A stretch of 8,470 nucleotides of DNA, from assembly GCA_021736505.1 (NCBI GenBank), contig JAIPFU010000073.1:1-8470 (forward strand). The letters are read 5' to 3'. This stretch comes from Spirochaetia bacterium (GTDB lineage Bacteria > Spirochaetota > Spirochaetia > PWKH01). Below, piece by piece: positions 1-7,138 of this stretch (the first letter of the stretch is position 1; each line of letters opens with the position of its first letter). The position numbers and the translations under genes are program-made. Below the pieces are notes generated by a model. It was not told the DNA's origin. It worked only from the letters and a program-made list of their open reading frames with translations, and made no database searches.

Positions 1-62
1 ATACCTGCAAAGACAATCCTCCGTGCAGATTTTCCTATTTTCTTATCTTTTCCGCCTTTCAT
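1..62 (-). CDS. Partial CDS, N-terminus only, downstream of the RND operon (possible outer-membrane channel)
   Basis: Only the first 20 codons are visible; the frame is open to the left edge. It starts with ATG at 62-60 on the minus strand, preceded by a perfect GGAGG (complement of CCTCC at 71-75) with an 8-nt spacer, which is strong support for a real start. The peptide begins MKGGKDKKIG and continues KSARRIVFAG: strongly basic, then turning hydrophobic, as expected for the start of a signal peptide or membrane anchor. It lies 130 nt downstream of the RND permease on the same strand, so it is plausibly the last gene of the efflux operon. TolC-like outer-membrane factors often occupy this position, but nothing in 20 residues identifies the family. 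The start is fairly secure; the function is a guess. Confidence 0.55.
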   Translation of the reverse strand, partial: MKGGKDKKIGKSARRIVFAG

Positions 63-137
63 GCAGCATACCTCCATTAAAAATTCACCATACTCTCTCA
101 TCTGTATTTTTCGTTCCTGCCCTCAACTTTCAACCCT

Positions 138-176
138 CATCTGTCTGCCATCATCTGTCTGCCATCATCTGTCTGC
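138..176. repeat. 14-bp tandem repeat, about 2.8 copies
   Basis: The unit CATCTGTCTGCCAT occurs perfectly at 138-151 and 152-165, and its first 11 bases again at 166-176. It lies between the end of the RND permease gene and the next minus-strand start. It contains no inverted repeat and no T-run, so it is not a recognisable terminator. On the minus strand each unit carries an ATG followed within a few codons by a stop. Confidence 0.9.
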
Positions 177-192
177 TCAGCCCGCCTAACTG

Positions 193-3100
193 TTAATCCC
201 GGGAGGGCGCCCCCATATACTCTTCACCGCCCCGCTGTTCAAACATATAGTAGAGCACCGGAACAAGAATTAGGGAGATCATGGTAGATGTAATCAGCCC
301 TCCCGCGATGGATTGTCCCAGGGACGCATAAATCTCCGATCCGCTGCCCTGAGAAACCGCCATAGGGAAAACTCCGAAAAACGTTGTGAAGGTAGTCATC
401 AGAATAGGACGCAAGCGCACAGCCCCGCCGGTAATTACTGCCTCATACAACGGCATTTCCTGTTTTGTCCGCAGATTGTTCATATAGTCGATAAGCACAA
501 TGGCGTTGTTGACCACAATCCCGCCCAGGGCAATAATACCGAGAAAAGCAATGATGGACATGTAGGAGCCGAAGATCAGCAGGCCGAAAACCACCCCGAT
601 AAGACAGAACGGAAAGGATGACATAACTATCAGCGGCTGTCTGAAACGCTCGAACTGGATTACCATAACTGCATAGACCAGGAACACCGCAATCAGAAGG
701 ATCAGCAGCAGTTTTCTCATGGAGTCACTTAGCAGCTCAGCACTTCCCCCCGTAGTCCACTCAACACCGAAAGGGATGCCCAGAAGCTCCAGCTGGGACT
801 CAATACGGTCACGGATACCGGAAAGCTCCTCCCCCTGCATATATCCGGTAACCACGATGGTCCGCATCCGGTTACGATGTTCAATCTTCGAGTAGGCGGG
901 TTCAACCTTCAGTTCAGTGAAAGAGCTGAAGGGGATCCCCTTCCCGGAAGGATTTATCAGCTTCACCTGCTCAAGAACATCATCCGTCAGCGGCCGATCC
1001 TTCAGATCAGAGATCAGGATGATATCTACGTCGCGGTCAGATGAAGCTCCGCGGTAGATGCCGACCTTCTCCCCATTCAGCAGAATCCGGGACGTCACGG
1101 CGGCCTCATAGGTTGACAGACCCAAATTTCCCAAATCATCCAGGGCCAGATCGCCGATAGCCACCTCCCGATCCATCTCCACACTCATGCTGGTCTTGTA
1201 AATTCCCGGATCCTCATCCATAATTTCCTGTACATCCGAAGCAGCCTGATACAGCAGATCCACATCCCCGGAAGAGAGTTTTATCTGAAATCCCGTACCC
1301 TCGGTGGCCAGGGAGAGCAGTTTGTCAAAGCCTCCATTCTCCACCACCACATCAGCATCCACCAATTGAGCATCCAGAGACCGCTGAACGGCGGCTATAA
1401 TATCCTGCACCCGCCGTTCCCGATCCTGGGGAGGTGTAAGCAGCACCTTTCCGTAACCGCGATTTGATTGAGGTGAATTTCTGCTGAATTCACTGGCAAA
1501 ACCGGTAAAAAAGACCGCCTCTTCAATCTCCGGTACCCCCCTGCGGAGTATGGTTTCCGCCTGCTGCATCTTTTCCCGGTTCACCTCCAGATCCGAACCC
1601 TCGGGAAACTGCATATAAACGTAGAACTCCCCGGTATCCGCTGAAGGAAGAAACGTAGAGCCGAGCCCCATCAGAATCAGCAGGCTGATAAGGAAAATAG
1701 ACAATGAGAAGAAGATAATAAAGCCCCGATGCCCCAGCGACCACGCCAGCACCCGTCGATAGCCGTTTTCCAGGTGAAACATAAACCACTCCGCCGGAGG
1801 TTTGTGTTTGTGCTTCTTCTTATGATGGAGATAGCGGGATGTAAAAAAGGGCACTACCACCAGGGAAACAATTAAGGATGCCGTCAGGGCAAAGACCAGG
1901 GTCAGCGAAATATCCTTCATGATGATGCCGATGATGCCGGTAAGGGCCGCCAAAGGAAGGAACACGCTTATTGAGGTGGAGGCTGATGCGAAAACGGCGC
2001 TTCCCATTTCAACGGCTCCTTGCTCGGAAGCGACGATCTTATTCTCCCCCTGATGGTAATACCGGTAGATATTCTCCAGAATAACGATGGAGCTATCCAC
2101 AATCATCCCCAGGGCAACCACAAGCCCCGAAAGACTGAGGATATTCACCGTCTGTCCCGCCGCCTTCATTCCGATAAAAGCGAAGACCAGGCTCAGGGGA
2201 ATAGATGACCCGATGATCAGCGTCGCTCTGACATCACCCAGAAAAACAAATATCACCAGCACCGCCATGATGATCCCGATGATGCCCGAGCGCACTACCG
2301 TGAACAGGGATGTTCTCACCATCTCGCTGTCATCCTGAATAGTGGAAAAAGACATTACTTCTCCGTAGACCTGCTCATACTTCTCTATCACCGAGCGCAC
2401 GCCCCTCGCTATCTCCATGGTATCGCCGTCACTGCGCTTCATGACATCCACCACCACCAGCTCAGAGCCCGCTGAGTCGATGTAGACTTCCGGATCGGGA
2501 TAGGCGAGCTTCACATCCGCAATATCCCTGACATATATGTACGAATCACCCTGATAGCCTACTGTCAAGTTCCTAATTTCCTCCAGGCTGCTGAACTCAC
2601 CGGCAATTTTCACGTTCAGAATATTCTGCCGCACCTTAGCCGATCCCGCAGGAAGGGTGAGATTTGCATTTGAGAGGGCCTGATAGACGTCGATGGTTGA
2701 GATATTCCTGGCCGCCAGATCGGATAGCCTAAGTTCTATGGTGAGCTGCCGTTTCTGACCGCCGTATACCTCAGCCCTGGAGACGCCGGGAATTCGGGTA
2801 ATCGAAGGCAGAATGGACTCCTCGATGAATTCGGTGAGCAGATCCGGTTCGCGGTCACTTTTGACTACGAAGGAAAAGATCGGCATCAGCTCCACGCCGG
2901 CTATCATAGCTATGGGCTCCCCGGTAATCCCGCCGGGGAGATCGCCCTTTACCCGGGAAATTTGGGCACGTACTTCGGGCAGCATTTTCTGGAGATCCGT
3001 CTGCTCAGTAAACGAAAGCTCAATAATACTGACTGAATCCCTGCTTTCCGAATTCATCCGCTCCAGGCCCGAAATGGTGGAAAACTGATCCTCCAGGACG

Positions 3101-3294
3101 TCGGTAACGTCCTTTTCGATGTCCAGAGGGCCGACGCCGGGGTAGTAGGTCACTACCGAGATCTGCGGCAGGGCTACGTTGGGGAGAAACTCCTGGTTGA
3201 GCGAAACAAGAGCCAAAACACCGAAGAGCAGGAGGGCTATCATTATAATGATGATGATTGCGGGGTGGTCGATGGCAAAGCGCGAAAGCCTCAT
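193..3294 (-). CDS. RND-family efflux permease (AcrB/HAE1-type inner-membrane pump subunit)
   Basis: This is a full-length 1033-residue RND transporter, the size usual for AcrB-like proteins. It is expected to export hydrophobic or amphipathic compounds using the proton gradient, as a trimer joined to an adaptor and an outer-membrane channel. The layout is classic: TM1 at about 12-31, a periplasmic porter domain to about 330, TM2-TM6 at about 336-486, TM7 at about 523-544, a second porter domain, and TM8-TM12 at about 860-1016. The TM4 motif GMIVDSSIVILENI holds one acidic residue (D400) where AcrB has the pair D407/D408. TM10 reads GGIVVNNAIVLIDY, with Asn at the place of AcrB K940. Both are familiar in the non-AcrB part of this family. 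A basic, His-rich stretch (HHKKKHKHK, 490-498) lies in the TM6-TM7 loop. The ATG overlaps the adaptor stop by 4 nt, and GGAGG sits 7 nt upstream (3302-3306), so translation is probably coupled. The substrate cannot be told from sequence. Confidence 0.96.
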   Translation of the reverse strand: MRLSRFAIDHPAIIIIIMIALLLFGVLALVSLNQEFLPNVALPQISVVTYYPGVGPLDIEKDVTDVLEDQFSTISGLERMNSESRDSVSIIELSFTEQTDLQKMLPEVRAQISRVKGDLPGGITGEPIAMIAGVELMPIFSFVVKSDREPDLLTEFIEESILPSITRIPGVSRAEVYGGQKRQLTIELRLSDLAARNISTIDVYQALSNANLTLPAGSAKVRQNILNVKIAGEFSSLEEIRNLTVGYQGDSYIYVRDIADVKLAYPDPEVYIDSAGSELVVVDVMKRSDGDTMEIARGVRSVIEKYEQVYGEVMSFSTIQDDSEMVRTSLFTVVRSGIIGIIMAVLVIFVFLGDVRATLIIGSSIPLSLVFAFIGMKAAGQTVNILSLSGLVVALGMIVDSSIVILENIYRYYHQGENKIVASEQGAVEMGSAVFASASTSISVFLPLAALTGIIGIIMKDISLTLVFALTASLIVSLVVVPFFTSRYLHHKKKHKHKPPAEWFMFHLENGYRRVLAWSLGHRGFIIFFSLSIFLISLLILMGLGSTFLPSADTGEFYVYMQFPEGSDLEVNREKMQQAETILRRGVPEIEEAVFFTGFASEFSRNSPQSNRGYGKVLLTPPQDRERRVQDIIAAVQRSLDAQLVDADVVVENGGFDKLLSLATEGTGFQIKLSSGDVDLLYQAASDVQEIMDEDPGIYKTSMSVEMDREVAIGDLALDDLGNLGLSTYEAAVTSRILLNGEKVGIYRGASSDRDVDIILISDLKDRPLTDDVLEQVKLINPSGKGIPFSSFTELKVEPAYSKIEHRNRMRTIVVTGYMQGEELSGIRDRIESQLELLGIPFGVEWTTGGSAELLSDSMRKLLLILLIAVFLVYAVMVIQFERFRQPLIVMSSFPFCLIGVVFGLLIFGSYMSIIAFLGIIALGGIVVNNAIVLIDYMNNLRTKQEMPLYEAVITGGAVRLRPILMTTFTTFFGVFPMAVSQGSGSEIYASLGQSIAGGLITSTMISLILVPVLYYMFEQRGGEEYMGAPSRD

Positions 3295-4631
3295 GGACTG
3301 CCCTCCTCCGCTTTACCGGCGCTTTCAGCTTCATTTGTCTCGCTGTTTCTTTCGTTTGAGCTGCCGGAACTGAGCCCTTCGGCATCACCATCCAGAATCT
3401 GAACAAGCTGTCCCTGCTGCAGAAAATGCTGGCCTTCGCTGATAAACAGGGTATCCCGGTATGCTTCGGGAATTATAAAACGGCTGTCATTTGCAGAGCT
3501 GATATCCACTGACATGGATTCGGCAGCTCCTTCATTGCCATCCAGGGATTTCACGTACCAGAGGGTGTTTCCTGTGGTCAGGACCGTAAAGGGGAGGGAG
3601 TAGACGTCTGATTTTTCCTCCAGGACGAAGGTGACTTCCACGTACATGCCGGGTCGAAGGAGGTCGGAAACTCCAGTCCTCAGGGTATTTTCCTTACTCA
3701 GGGGGTGATGCGAATTCGGCACATTCTCCTCTAACTTCACGGTCACACTAAAATTACGCGTCTCAGCGGAAATAAAGGGAGAGACACTGATTATTTCCGC
3801 CTCAAAGCCTTCCAGTTCATCTTTTTTTTCAGACCCAGCAGAAAAACCCGAATTTGGAGCGCCATTCGAGGCTGTATTCGGGGCGAAATTCGTGGAGCCG
3901 TAGCCGAAAACCGAAGTATCATCCCTATCTGAACGGTAAGAAACCGCTCCCGCCGGCCGGGAAACAGCTGCCTTGATAGCATCAGCCTCATCCATAAAGC
4001 GATCGTAGTAGCGTTCAGGGACACTGCTCTTCACAATCAGCGTATTCAAATCGGCTATCGTAAAGAGGGGAAGCTCCGGCGCCGCCAAACTTCCTTCGTT
4101 CTGATGCTTCTTTAAAATCACACCGGACATTGGGGCCTTTACTGAAGCATATTCCAGCTGCAGCCGAGCGAGGCCGTACTGCGAATTGGCGGCTTCAAAC
4201 TTGCTGCGGACCTCTTCAACCTCCTGTGCCGTCGCCCCGCCTGATCGGTACAGCCTCTCGACACGTTCGTAGGAAGACTTTGCGGAGCGGAAGGCGGCTT
4301 CAGCCTGCTGGAGCTGCAGCATAATCGCCTCAGCATCAAGCTCAGCTATCACATCACCCTTCATCACAGCATCGCCCTCATCGACATACAGCTTCTCGAT
4401 CTGTCCTGAAACCCTTGGAAGGACGGTTACCGTTTTATCCGCCTCAATATGACCTCCAATGGTTATGGTACGCTGCAGGGAGCCGAAGACGGGTTTTGTC
4501 AGGGTCACCGCCGGCTTCGGAGGCTTCACCGATTCCGGGAGTTCACTGTTCTGCTCATACCAGTACCAGCCCGCGGCCCCAATAGCCAGCAGCACAATCA
4601 GATATTTGATTAAAGCAGTAAATCGTTTCAT
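3291..4631 (-). CDS. RND efflux periplasmic adaptor (membrane fusion protein, HlyD/AcrA-like)
   Basis: A 446-residue adaptor that would link the permease to an outer-membrane channel. An N-terminal membrane anchor (about 8-23, after MKRFTALIKY) has no lipobox cysteine, so this is a membrane-anchored rather than a lipoprotein adaptor. The first lipoyl half follows (about 65-100, with VSGQIEKLYVDEGDAVMKGD), then a short alpha-hairpin rich in Gln, Ala and Glu (about 103-160), the second lipoyl half (VKAPMSGVILKKHQNEGS, about 164-181) and a beta-barrel region ending near LLRPGMYVEV (about 324-333). Two low-complexity insertions interrupt the barrel region: about 225-275, containing an (A)-P/S-N-x tetrapeptide repeat, and about 303-323. 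The C-terminal 30 residues are a Ser/Glu/Asn-rich tail. The start is supported by GGAG 6 nt upstream (4638-4641). It is the first gene of the pump operon and overlaps the permease ATG by 4 nt (ATGA). Confidence 0.94.
   Translation of the reverse strand: MKRFTALIKYLIVLLAIGAAGWYWYEQNSELPESVKPPKPAVTLTKPVFGSLQRTITIGGHIEADKTVTVLPRVSGQIEKLYVDEGDAVMKGDVIAELDAEAIMLQLQQAEAAFRSAKSSYERVERLYRSGGATAQEVEEVRSKFEAANSQYGLARLQLEYASVKAPMSGVILKKHQNEGSLAAPELPLFTIADLNTLIVKSSVPERYYDRFMDEADAIKAAVSRPAGAVSYRSDRDDTSVFGYGSTNFAPNTASNGAPNSGFSAGSEKKDELEGFEAEIISVSPFISAETRNFSVTVKLEENVPNSHHPLSKENTLRTGVSDLLRPGMYVEVTFVLEEKSDVYSLPFTVLTTGNTLWYVKSLDGNEGAAESMSVDISSANDSRFIIPEAYRDTLFISEGQHFLQQGQLVQILDGDAEGLSSGSSNERNSETNEAESAGKAEEGSP
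3851..3898. repeat. Degenerate 12-bp in-frame minisatellite inside the adaptor gene
   Basis: Four successive 12-bp units begin at 3851, 3863, 3875 and 3887, each with an ATTCG-like core (AATTTGGAGC, CATTCGAGGC, TATTCGGGGC, AATTCGTGG). Read on the coding (minus) strand they give four tetrapeptides, STNF-APNT-ASNG-APNS. They form part of the low-complexity insertion in the adaptor's barrel domain. The 12-bp period keeps frame, so copy-number change would lengthen or shorten the loop without breaking the protein. Confidence 0.7.
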
Positions 4632-4681
4632 AGCAAGCTCCGATTCATTACGGTTCAGAAGCAGTACAGTCTTTGTTCAGA

Positions 4682-4712
4682 ATCATATCTGATTCAGATG
4701 CAGTTCTGTCCG
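4682..4712 (-). promoter_or_regulatory. Candidate promoter of the efflux operon with a 13-bp dyad in its spacer
   Basis: Read on the minus strand, TATGAT (complement of 4682-4687) matches the -10 consensus at 5 of 6 positions. The best -35 is CGGACA (complement of 4707-4712, 4 of 6), at a long spacer of 19 bp. A perfect dyad ATCTGA-T-TCAGAT (4687-4699) fills much of the spacer and touches the -10, the position of a repressor operator or of a MerR-type spacer-distorting activator. The predicted transcript start is about 45 nt upstream of the adaptor ATG. The dyad is directly seen; the promoter role is inferred and the -35 is weak. Confidence 0.4.
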
Positions 4713-4777
4713 CACATTAAGCCTACGTCGGGGCCCTAGGAAGCACAAGGTACCGAAAATCACATATGCCCGGATGA

Positions 4778-4806
4778 TTGTCACAAGATAAAATGACAAC
4801 TGTCAT
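4778..4806 (+). promoter_or_regulatory. Candidate operator upstream of the histidine kinase: three TGTCA/TGACA half-sites
   Basis: Half-sites occur at 4779-4783 (TGTCA), 4794-4798 (TGACA) and 4801-4805 (TGTCA). The last two form a perfect dyad, ATGACA-AC-TGTCAT (4793-4806). The first pairs with the second as TTGTCA-N10-TGACAA (4778-4799). If transcription starts at the kinase ATG, the dyad is centred at about -42.5, where class II activators bind in place of a -35 element. No regulator can be assigned from the sequence; the neighbouring NarL-type regulator is a natural candidate for autoregulation. Confidence 0.45.
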
Positions 4807-4826
4807 GTATATTTCCCCCTCGTCTA

Positions 4827-4835
4827 TGCTATACT
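4827..4835 (+). promoter_or_regulatory. Extended -10 promoter of the kinase-regulator operon, predicted to give a leaderless mRNA
   Basis: TGC-TATACT is an extended -10 (TGn plus a hexamer matching TATAAT at 5 of 6). No recognisable -35 lies 16-18 bp upstream; that position is taken by the edge of the TGTCA dyad. Counting 6-7 bases from the hexamer puts the start point at or next to the A of the kinase ATG (4842). This agrees with the absence of any Shine-Dalgarno sequence there. Confidence 0.5.
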
Positions 4836-4841
4836 GCTAAT

Positions 4842-6239
4842 ATGCGTTGGTATCATGATGTCACGCTTGAACCGGGGCTGCTGAAAATTTTCCGCATCTT
4901 CACCCTGGGGGTTTCACTCTTCTTTTTCCTCTTTTTTCTCTTTCCGCCGCAGTTTCTATTAAACGAAGCGGCGGTCAAAGTTCATCTTCTAGATACCTAC
5001 CCCCACATTTTTGCGGCCATGGCCTTCGGGTACCTGCTCATCTTTCTCTATTTAAGTATTCCGGTACTGCAGCATCTGCTGAAGCTCTATTATCTTCCTC
5101 TGGCCATCCTCGGGGCGATATTTTTCCCTATGGGGATCATCAACTGGGCACCGCAGCTCCAGGAATCCTTCTCCCTCTCCATCAATCCGCTGAACTCCTG
5201 GTCCGTCACCATCCTTCTGCTCTTTCCCCTGATCATTACGGCGTGGCAGTACTCATTTCACATGGTGCTAATCCTTTTCGCGGTACTCGGCATCCTGGAT
5301 CCGCTGATTTCGATCCTTGCCTTTAATCAACAGGGACAGGACCTCTATCAGACCATCTACGCCTCGGCAGTGCGCATTATCAGCTTCACCGCCATCGGCT
5401 TTGTCATTACCGAACTGATGAAGAACCAGCGGCAGCGCCAGAAAGACCTGTATCAGGCCAACAAAAAACTGGAAGAGTACGCTGAGCAGATTCAGGAACT
5501 TTCAGTGAGTCGGGAGCGTAACCGTCTTGCCTCCGAGCTTCACGACGTGCTTGCACATACCCTGAGCGGCCTCACGGTCCACCTCGAGGCCATCGACTCC
5601 ATCGTTCCGGAGGATCAGCAGCGCCTGCACAAGGAGCTGGAGAAGGCGTTGAAGAACACCCGAAAGGGACTTCAGGAGACACGTCGAGCGCTTCAGGATC
5701 TGCGGGCTGAACCCTTGGAAGAGTTCGGTTTCGATTACGCCATGCGTCATCTTGCTGATGCCTACGCAAAGCGCAGCGACATTTCGATCAATCTGGAATA
5801 CAAGACGCCCCTGCAGGATCTGCCGGAAAAACTGGAGCAGTATATCTATCGGATCGTCCAGGAAGCCCTGGAAAATGTTCACCGCCACGCCCGAGCCGCT
5901 TCAGTATCCATCCTATTCCGATTCAGCGACAACAACCTCTATCTTGATATCAGCGACGATGGTGCAGGATTTTCTCCTGAGCTGGCCGCCCGCTTCTGCA
6001 TCAGCTCAGATCAGTCTGGGACCCAAGATCAGAATAAAGTTGAGAATACTGCTGCAGCTCATGTTCAGTATCAGGCTCAGGATCAATTCGGCAAAGAGGC
6101 TGCCCAGAACCATTTCGGCCTGTACGGCATGATGGTCAGAATTAAGGAATGGGGCGGCTCGCTTGAAATCAAGACAGCAGAAGGTCGGGGAACATCCCTC
6201 CATATACGTATTCCCCTCTCCCGCAGTGTGTTTGCTTAA
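4842..6239 (+). CDS. Sensor histidine kinase, HisKA_3/NarX-DesK-like, with a six-helix membrane sensor
   Basis: A 465-residue membrane kinase. The first 190 residues hold about six hydrophobic segments (near 15-35, 56-76, 82-100, 121-135, 138-158, 173-191) with short loops and no large periplasmic domain, so the signal is probably sensed in or at the membrane. A charged, coiled-coil-like linker (about 192-222) leads to the dimerisation/phosphoacceptor motif ERNRLASELHDVLAHTLSGL, with H234 as the expected phosphorylation site. The ATPase part shows the N box (QEALENVHRHA, N345), G1 (DDGAGF, 372-377) and a GLYGMMVRI motif (427-435). Between them the ATP lid carries an unusual insertion of about 38 residues rich in Gln, Asp, Ala and Ser (about 386-423). 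ATG 4842 is the only conventional start before an in-frame TGA at 4794, yet it has no Shine-Dalgarno. The gene lies 40 nt upstream of its probable partner regulator and diverges from the pump operon. Confidence 0.93.
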   Translation: MRWYHDVTLEPGLLKIFRIFTLGVSLFFFLFFLFPPQFLLNEAAVKVHLLDTYPHIFAAMAFGYLLIFLYLSIPVLQHLLKLYYLPLAILGAIFFPMGIINWAPQLQESFSLSINPLNSWSVTILLLFPLIITAWQYSFHMVLILFAVLGILDPLISILAFNQQGQDLYQTIYASAVRIISFTAIGFVITELMKNQRQRQKDLYQANKKLEEYAEQIQELSVSRERNRLASELHDVLAHTLSGLTVHLEAIDSIVPEDQQRLHKELEKALKNTRKGLQETRRALQDLRAEPLEEFGFDYAMRHLADAYAKRSDISINLEYKTPLQDLPEKLEQYIYRIVQEALENVHRHARAASVSILFRFSDNNLYLDISDDGAGFSPELAARFCISSDQSGTQDQNKVENTAAAHVQYQAQDQFGKEAAQNHFGLYGMMVRIKEWGGSLEIKTAEGRGTSLHIRIPLSRSVFA

Positions 6240-6268
6240 AAATTTGATGAAAGAATCCCTGGAGAAGC

Positions 6269-6274
6269 AAGGAG
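6269..6274 (+). promoter_or_regulatory. Ribosome-binding site fixing the NarL-type regulator start
   Basis: AAGGAG lies 5 nt before ATG 6280. In-frame upstream starts exist (ATG 6247, just after the kinase stop, and ATG 6163 inside the kinase gene), but neither has a comparable site. The 6280 start also gives the exact N-terminus expected of a receiver domain. Confidence 0.8.
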
Positions 6275-6279
6275 CAGAA

Positions 6280-6954
6280 ATGATACGAGTTATTGTGTGT
6301 GATGATCAGGATATTGTTCGGGAAGGCCTGATGACCATCCTTTCGACGGACAGGGAAATCTCTGTAGACGGCACAGCAGCGGACGGCAGAGAGCTCATCC
6401 AGCTCCTGGAAGATACACAAGAAGCCGGCAATCCGCTTCCCGACGTGATCCTCCTGGACCTGAAAATGCCGGTGATGAACGGAATCCTTGCGGCAAAACA
6501 CATTCACCGAAATTATCCCGGTATCAAAATCCTCGTCCTCACCACGTACAGCACCGACGAATGGATATTCGATGCCGTCAAAGCCGGCGCTTCCGGCTAT
6601 CTGCTGAAAGACACCCCCAAACATGAGCTTTTTGATGCAGTAAAGGGGACTGCCAAAGGCAGCTCCTACGTTGACCCCTCCATCGCTGGAAAGGTCCTGC
6701 AGATGATCACCGGCGACATCACCTTGCCCGAAAACTCCGGAGAAAACTTTCATTTATCACATCGGGAACGCACAATCCTGCTCTACATCGCTCGCGGCTA
6801 CTCCAATCAGGAAATCGCCGACAAACTTTTCCTCTCTCCTGGAACAGTAAGAAACTATACAAGCAGCATCTTCTCCCGCCTGTCTGTCACCGACCGCACC
6901 CAGGCAGCCATCGCCGCCCTGCGCTACCGCCTCATCCGCTTGGAAGATATTTAG
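6280..6954 (+). CDS. NarL/LuxR-family response regulator
   Basis: A 224-residue DNA-binding response regulator, the usual length for the family. The receiver domain begins MIRVIVCDDQ; it has the acidic pair D8/D9, phosphoacceptor D60 in ILLDLKMP, T88 in LVLTTYS and K110 in YLLKD. After a short linker the C-terminal helix-turn-helix of the GerE/LuxR type starts at about 158 (LSHRERTILLYIARGYSNQEIA) and includes the recognition-helix region SPGTVRNYTSSIFSRL. It follows the HisKA_3 kinase by 40 nt, the usual pairing for this regulator family, so the two are almost certainly cognate. Likely targets are its own operon and the divergent pump operon (inference). Its stop codon TAG (6952-6954) falls inside the first words of the following G/T-rich repeat block, but the domain is complete, so the gene does not look truncated. 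Confidence 0.95.
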   Translation: MIRVIVCDDQDIVREGLMTILSTDREISVDGTAADGRELIQLLEDTQEAGNPLPDVILLDLKMPVMNGILAAKHIHRNYPGIKILVLTTYSTDEWIFDAVKAGASGYLLKDTPKHELFDAVKGTAKGSSYVDPSIAGKVLQMITGDITLPENSGENFHLSHRERTILLYIARGYSNQEIADKLFLSPGTVRNYTSSIFSRLSVTDRTQAAIAALRYRLIRLEDI

Positions 6955-7061
6955 TTGGTTCGTTGGTTAGTTAGTTTGTTCGTTGGTTCGTTGGTTGGGT
7001 TGTTGGGTTGTTAGATAGTTGGTTCGTTAGTTCGTTAGTTGGTTTGTTGGGTGGTTGGTTT

Positions 7062-7132
7062 GTTGGGTGGTTGGTTCGTTAGGCGTGGATTTGGTCTCGG
7101 AGAAAAAATCCACATCCGTTGGTTCGTTGGTT
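7062..7132. repeat. 71-bp direct repeat, copy 1, carrying a hairpin cassette
   Basis: Identical over 71 bp to 7202-7272, at an offset of 140 bp. Its centre is a non-G/T cassette (about 7081-7117) containing the perfect inverted repeat GTGGATTT (7085-7092) / AAATCCAC (7106-7113) around a 13-nt loop. No T-run follows on either strand, so it does not look like an intrinsic terminator. Confidence 0.95.
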
Positions 7133-7138
7133 GGGTTG

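Noticed and set aside
3020..3406. 128-codon minus-strand frame overlapping the adaptor-permease junction
   Set aside because: It is a shadow frame of two clearly conserved genes and its peptide has no family features.
6163..6279. Longer start for the NarL-type regulator (ATG 6163 or 6247)
   Set aside because: The extra residues precede a canonical receiver N-terminus, ATG 6163 lies inside the kinase gene, and only ATG 6280 has a good ribosome-binding site.
7085..7113. Hairpin GTGGATTT/AAATCCAC as an intrinsic terminator for the NarL-type regulator
   Set aside because: The stem is A/T-rich, the loop is long and no T-run follows on either strand.
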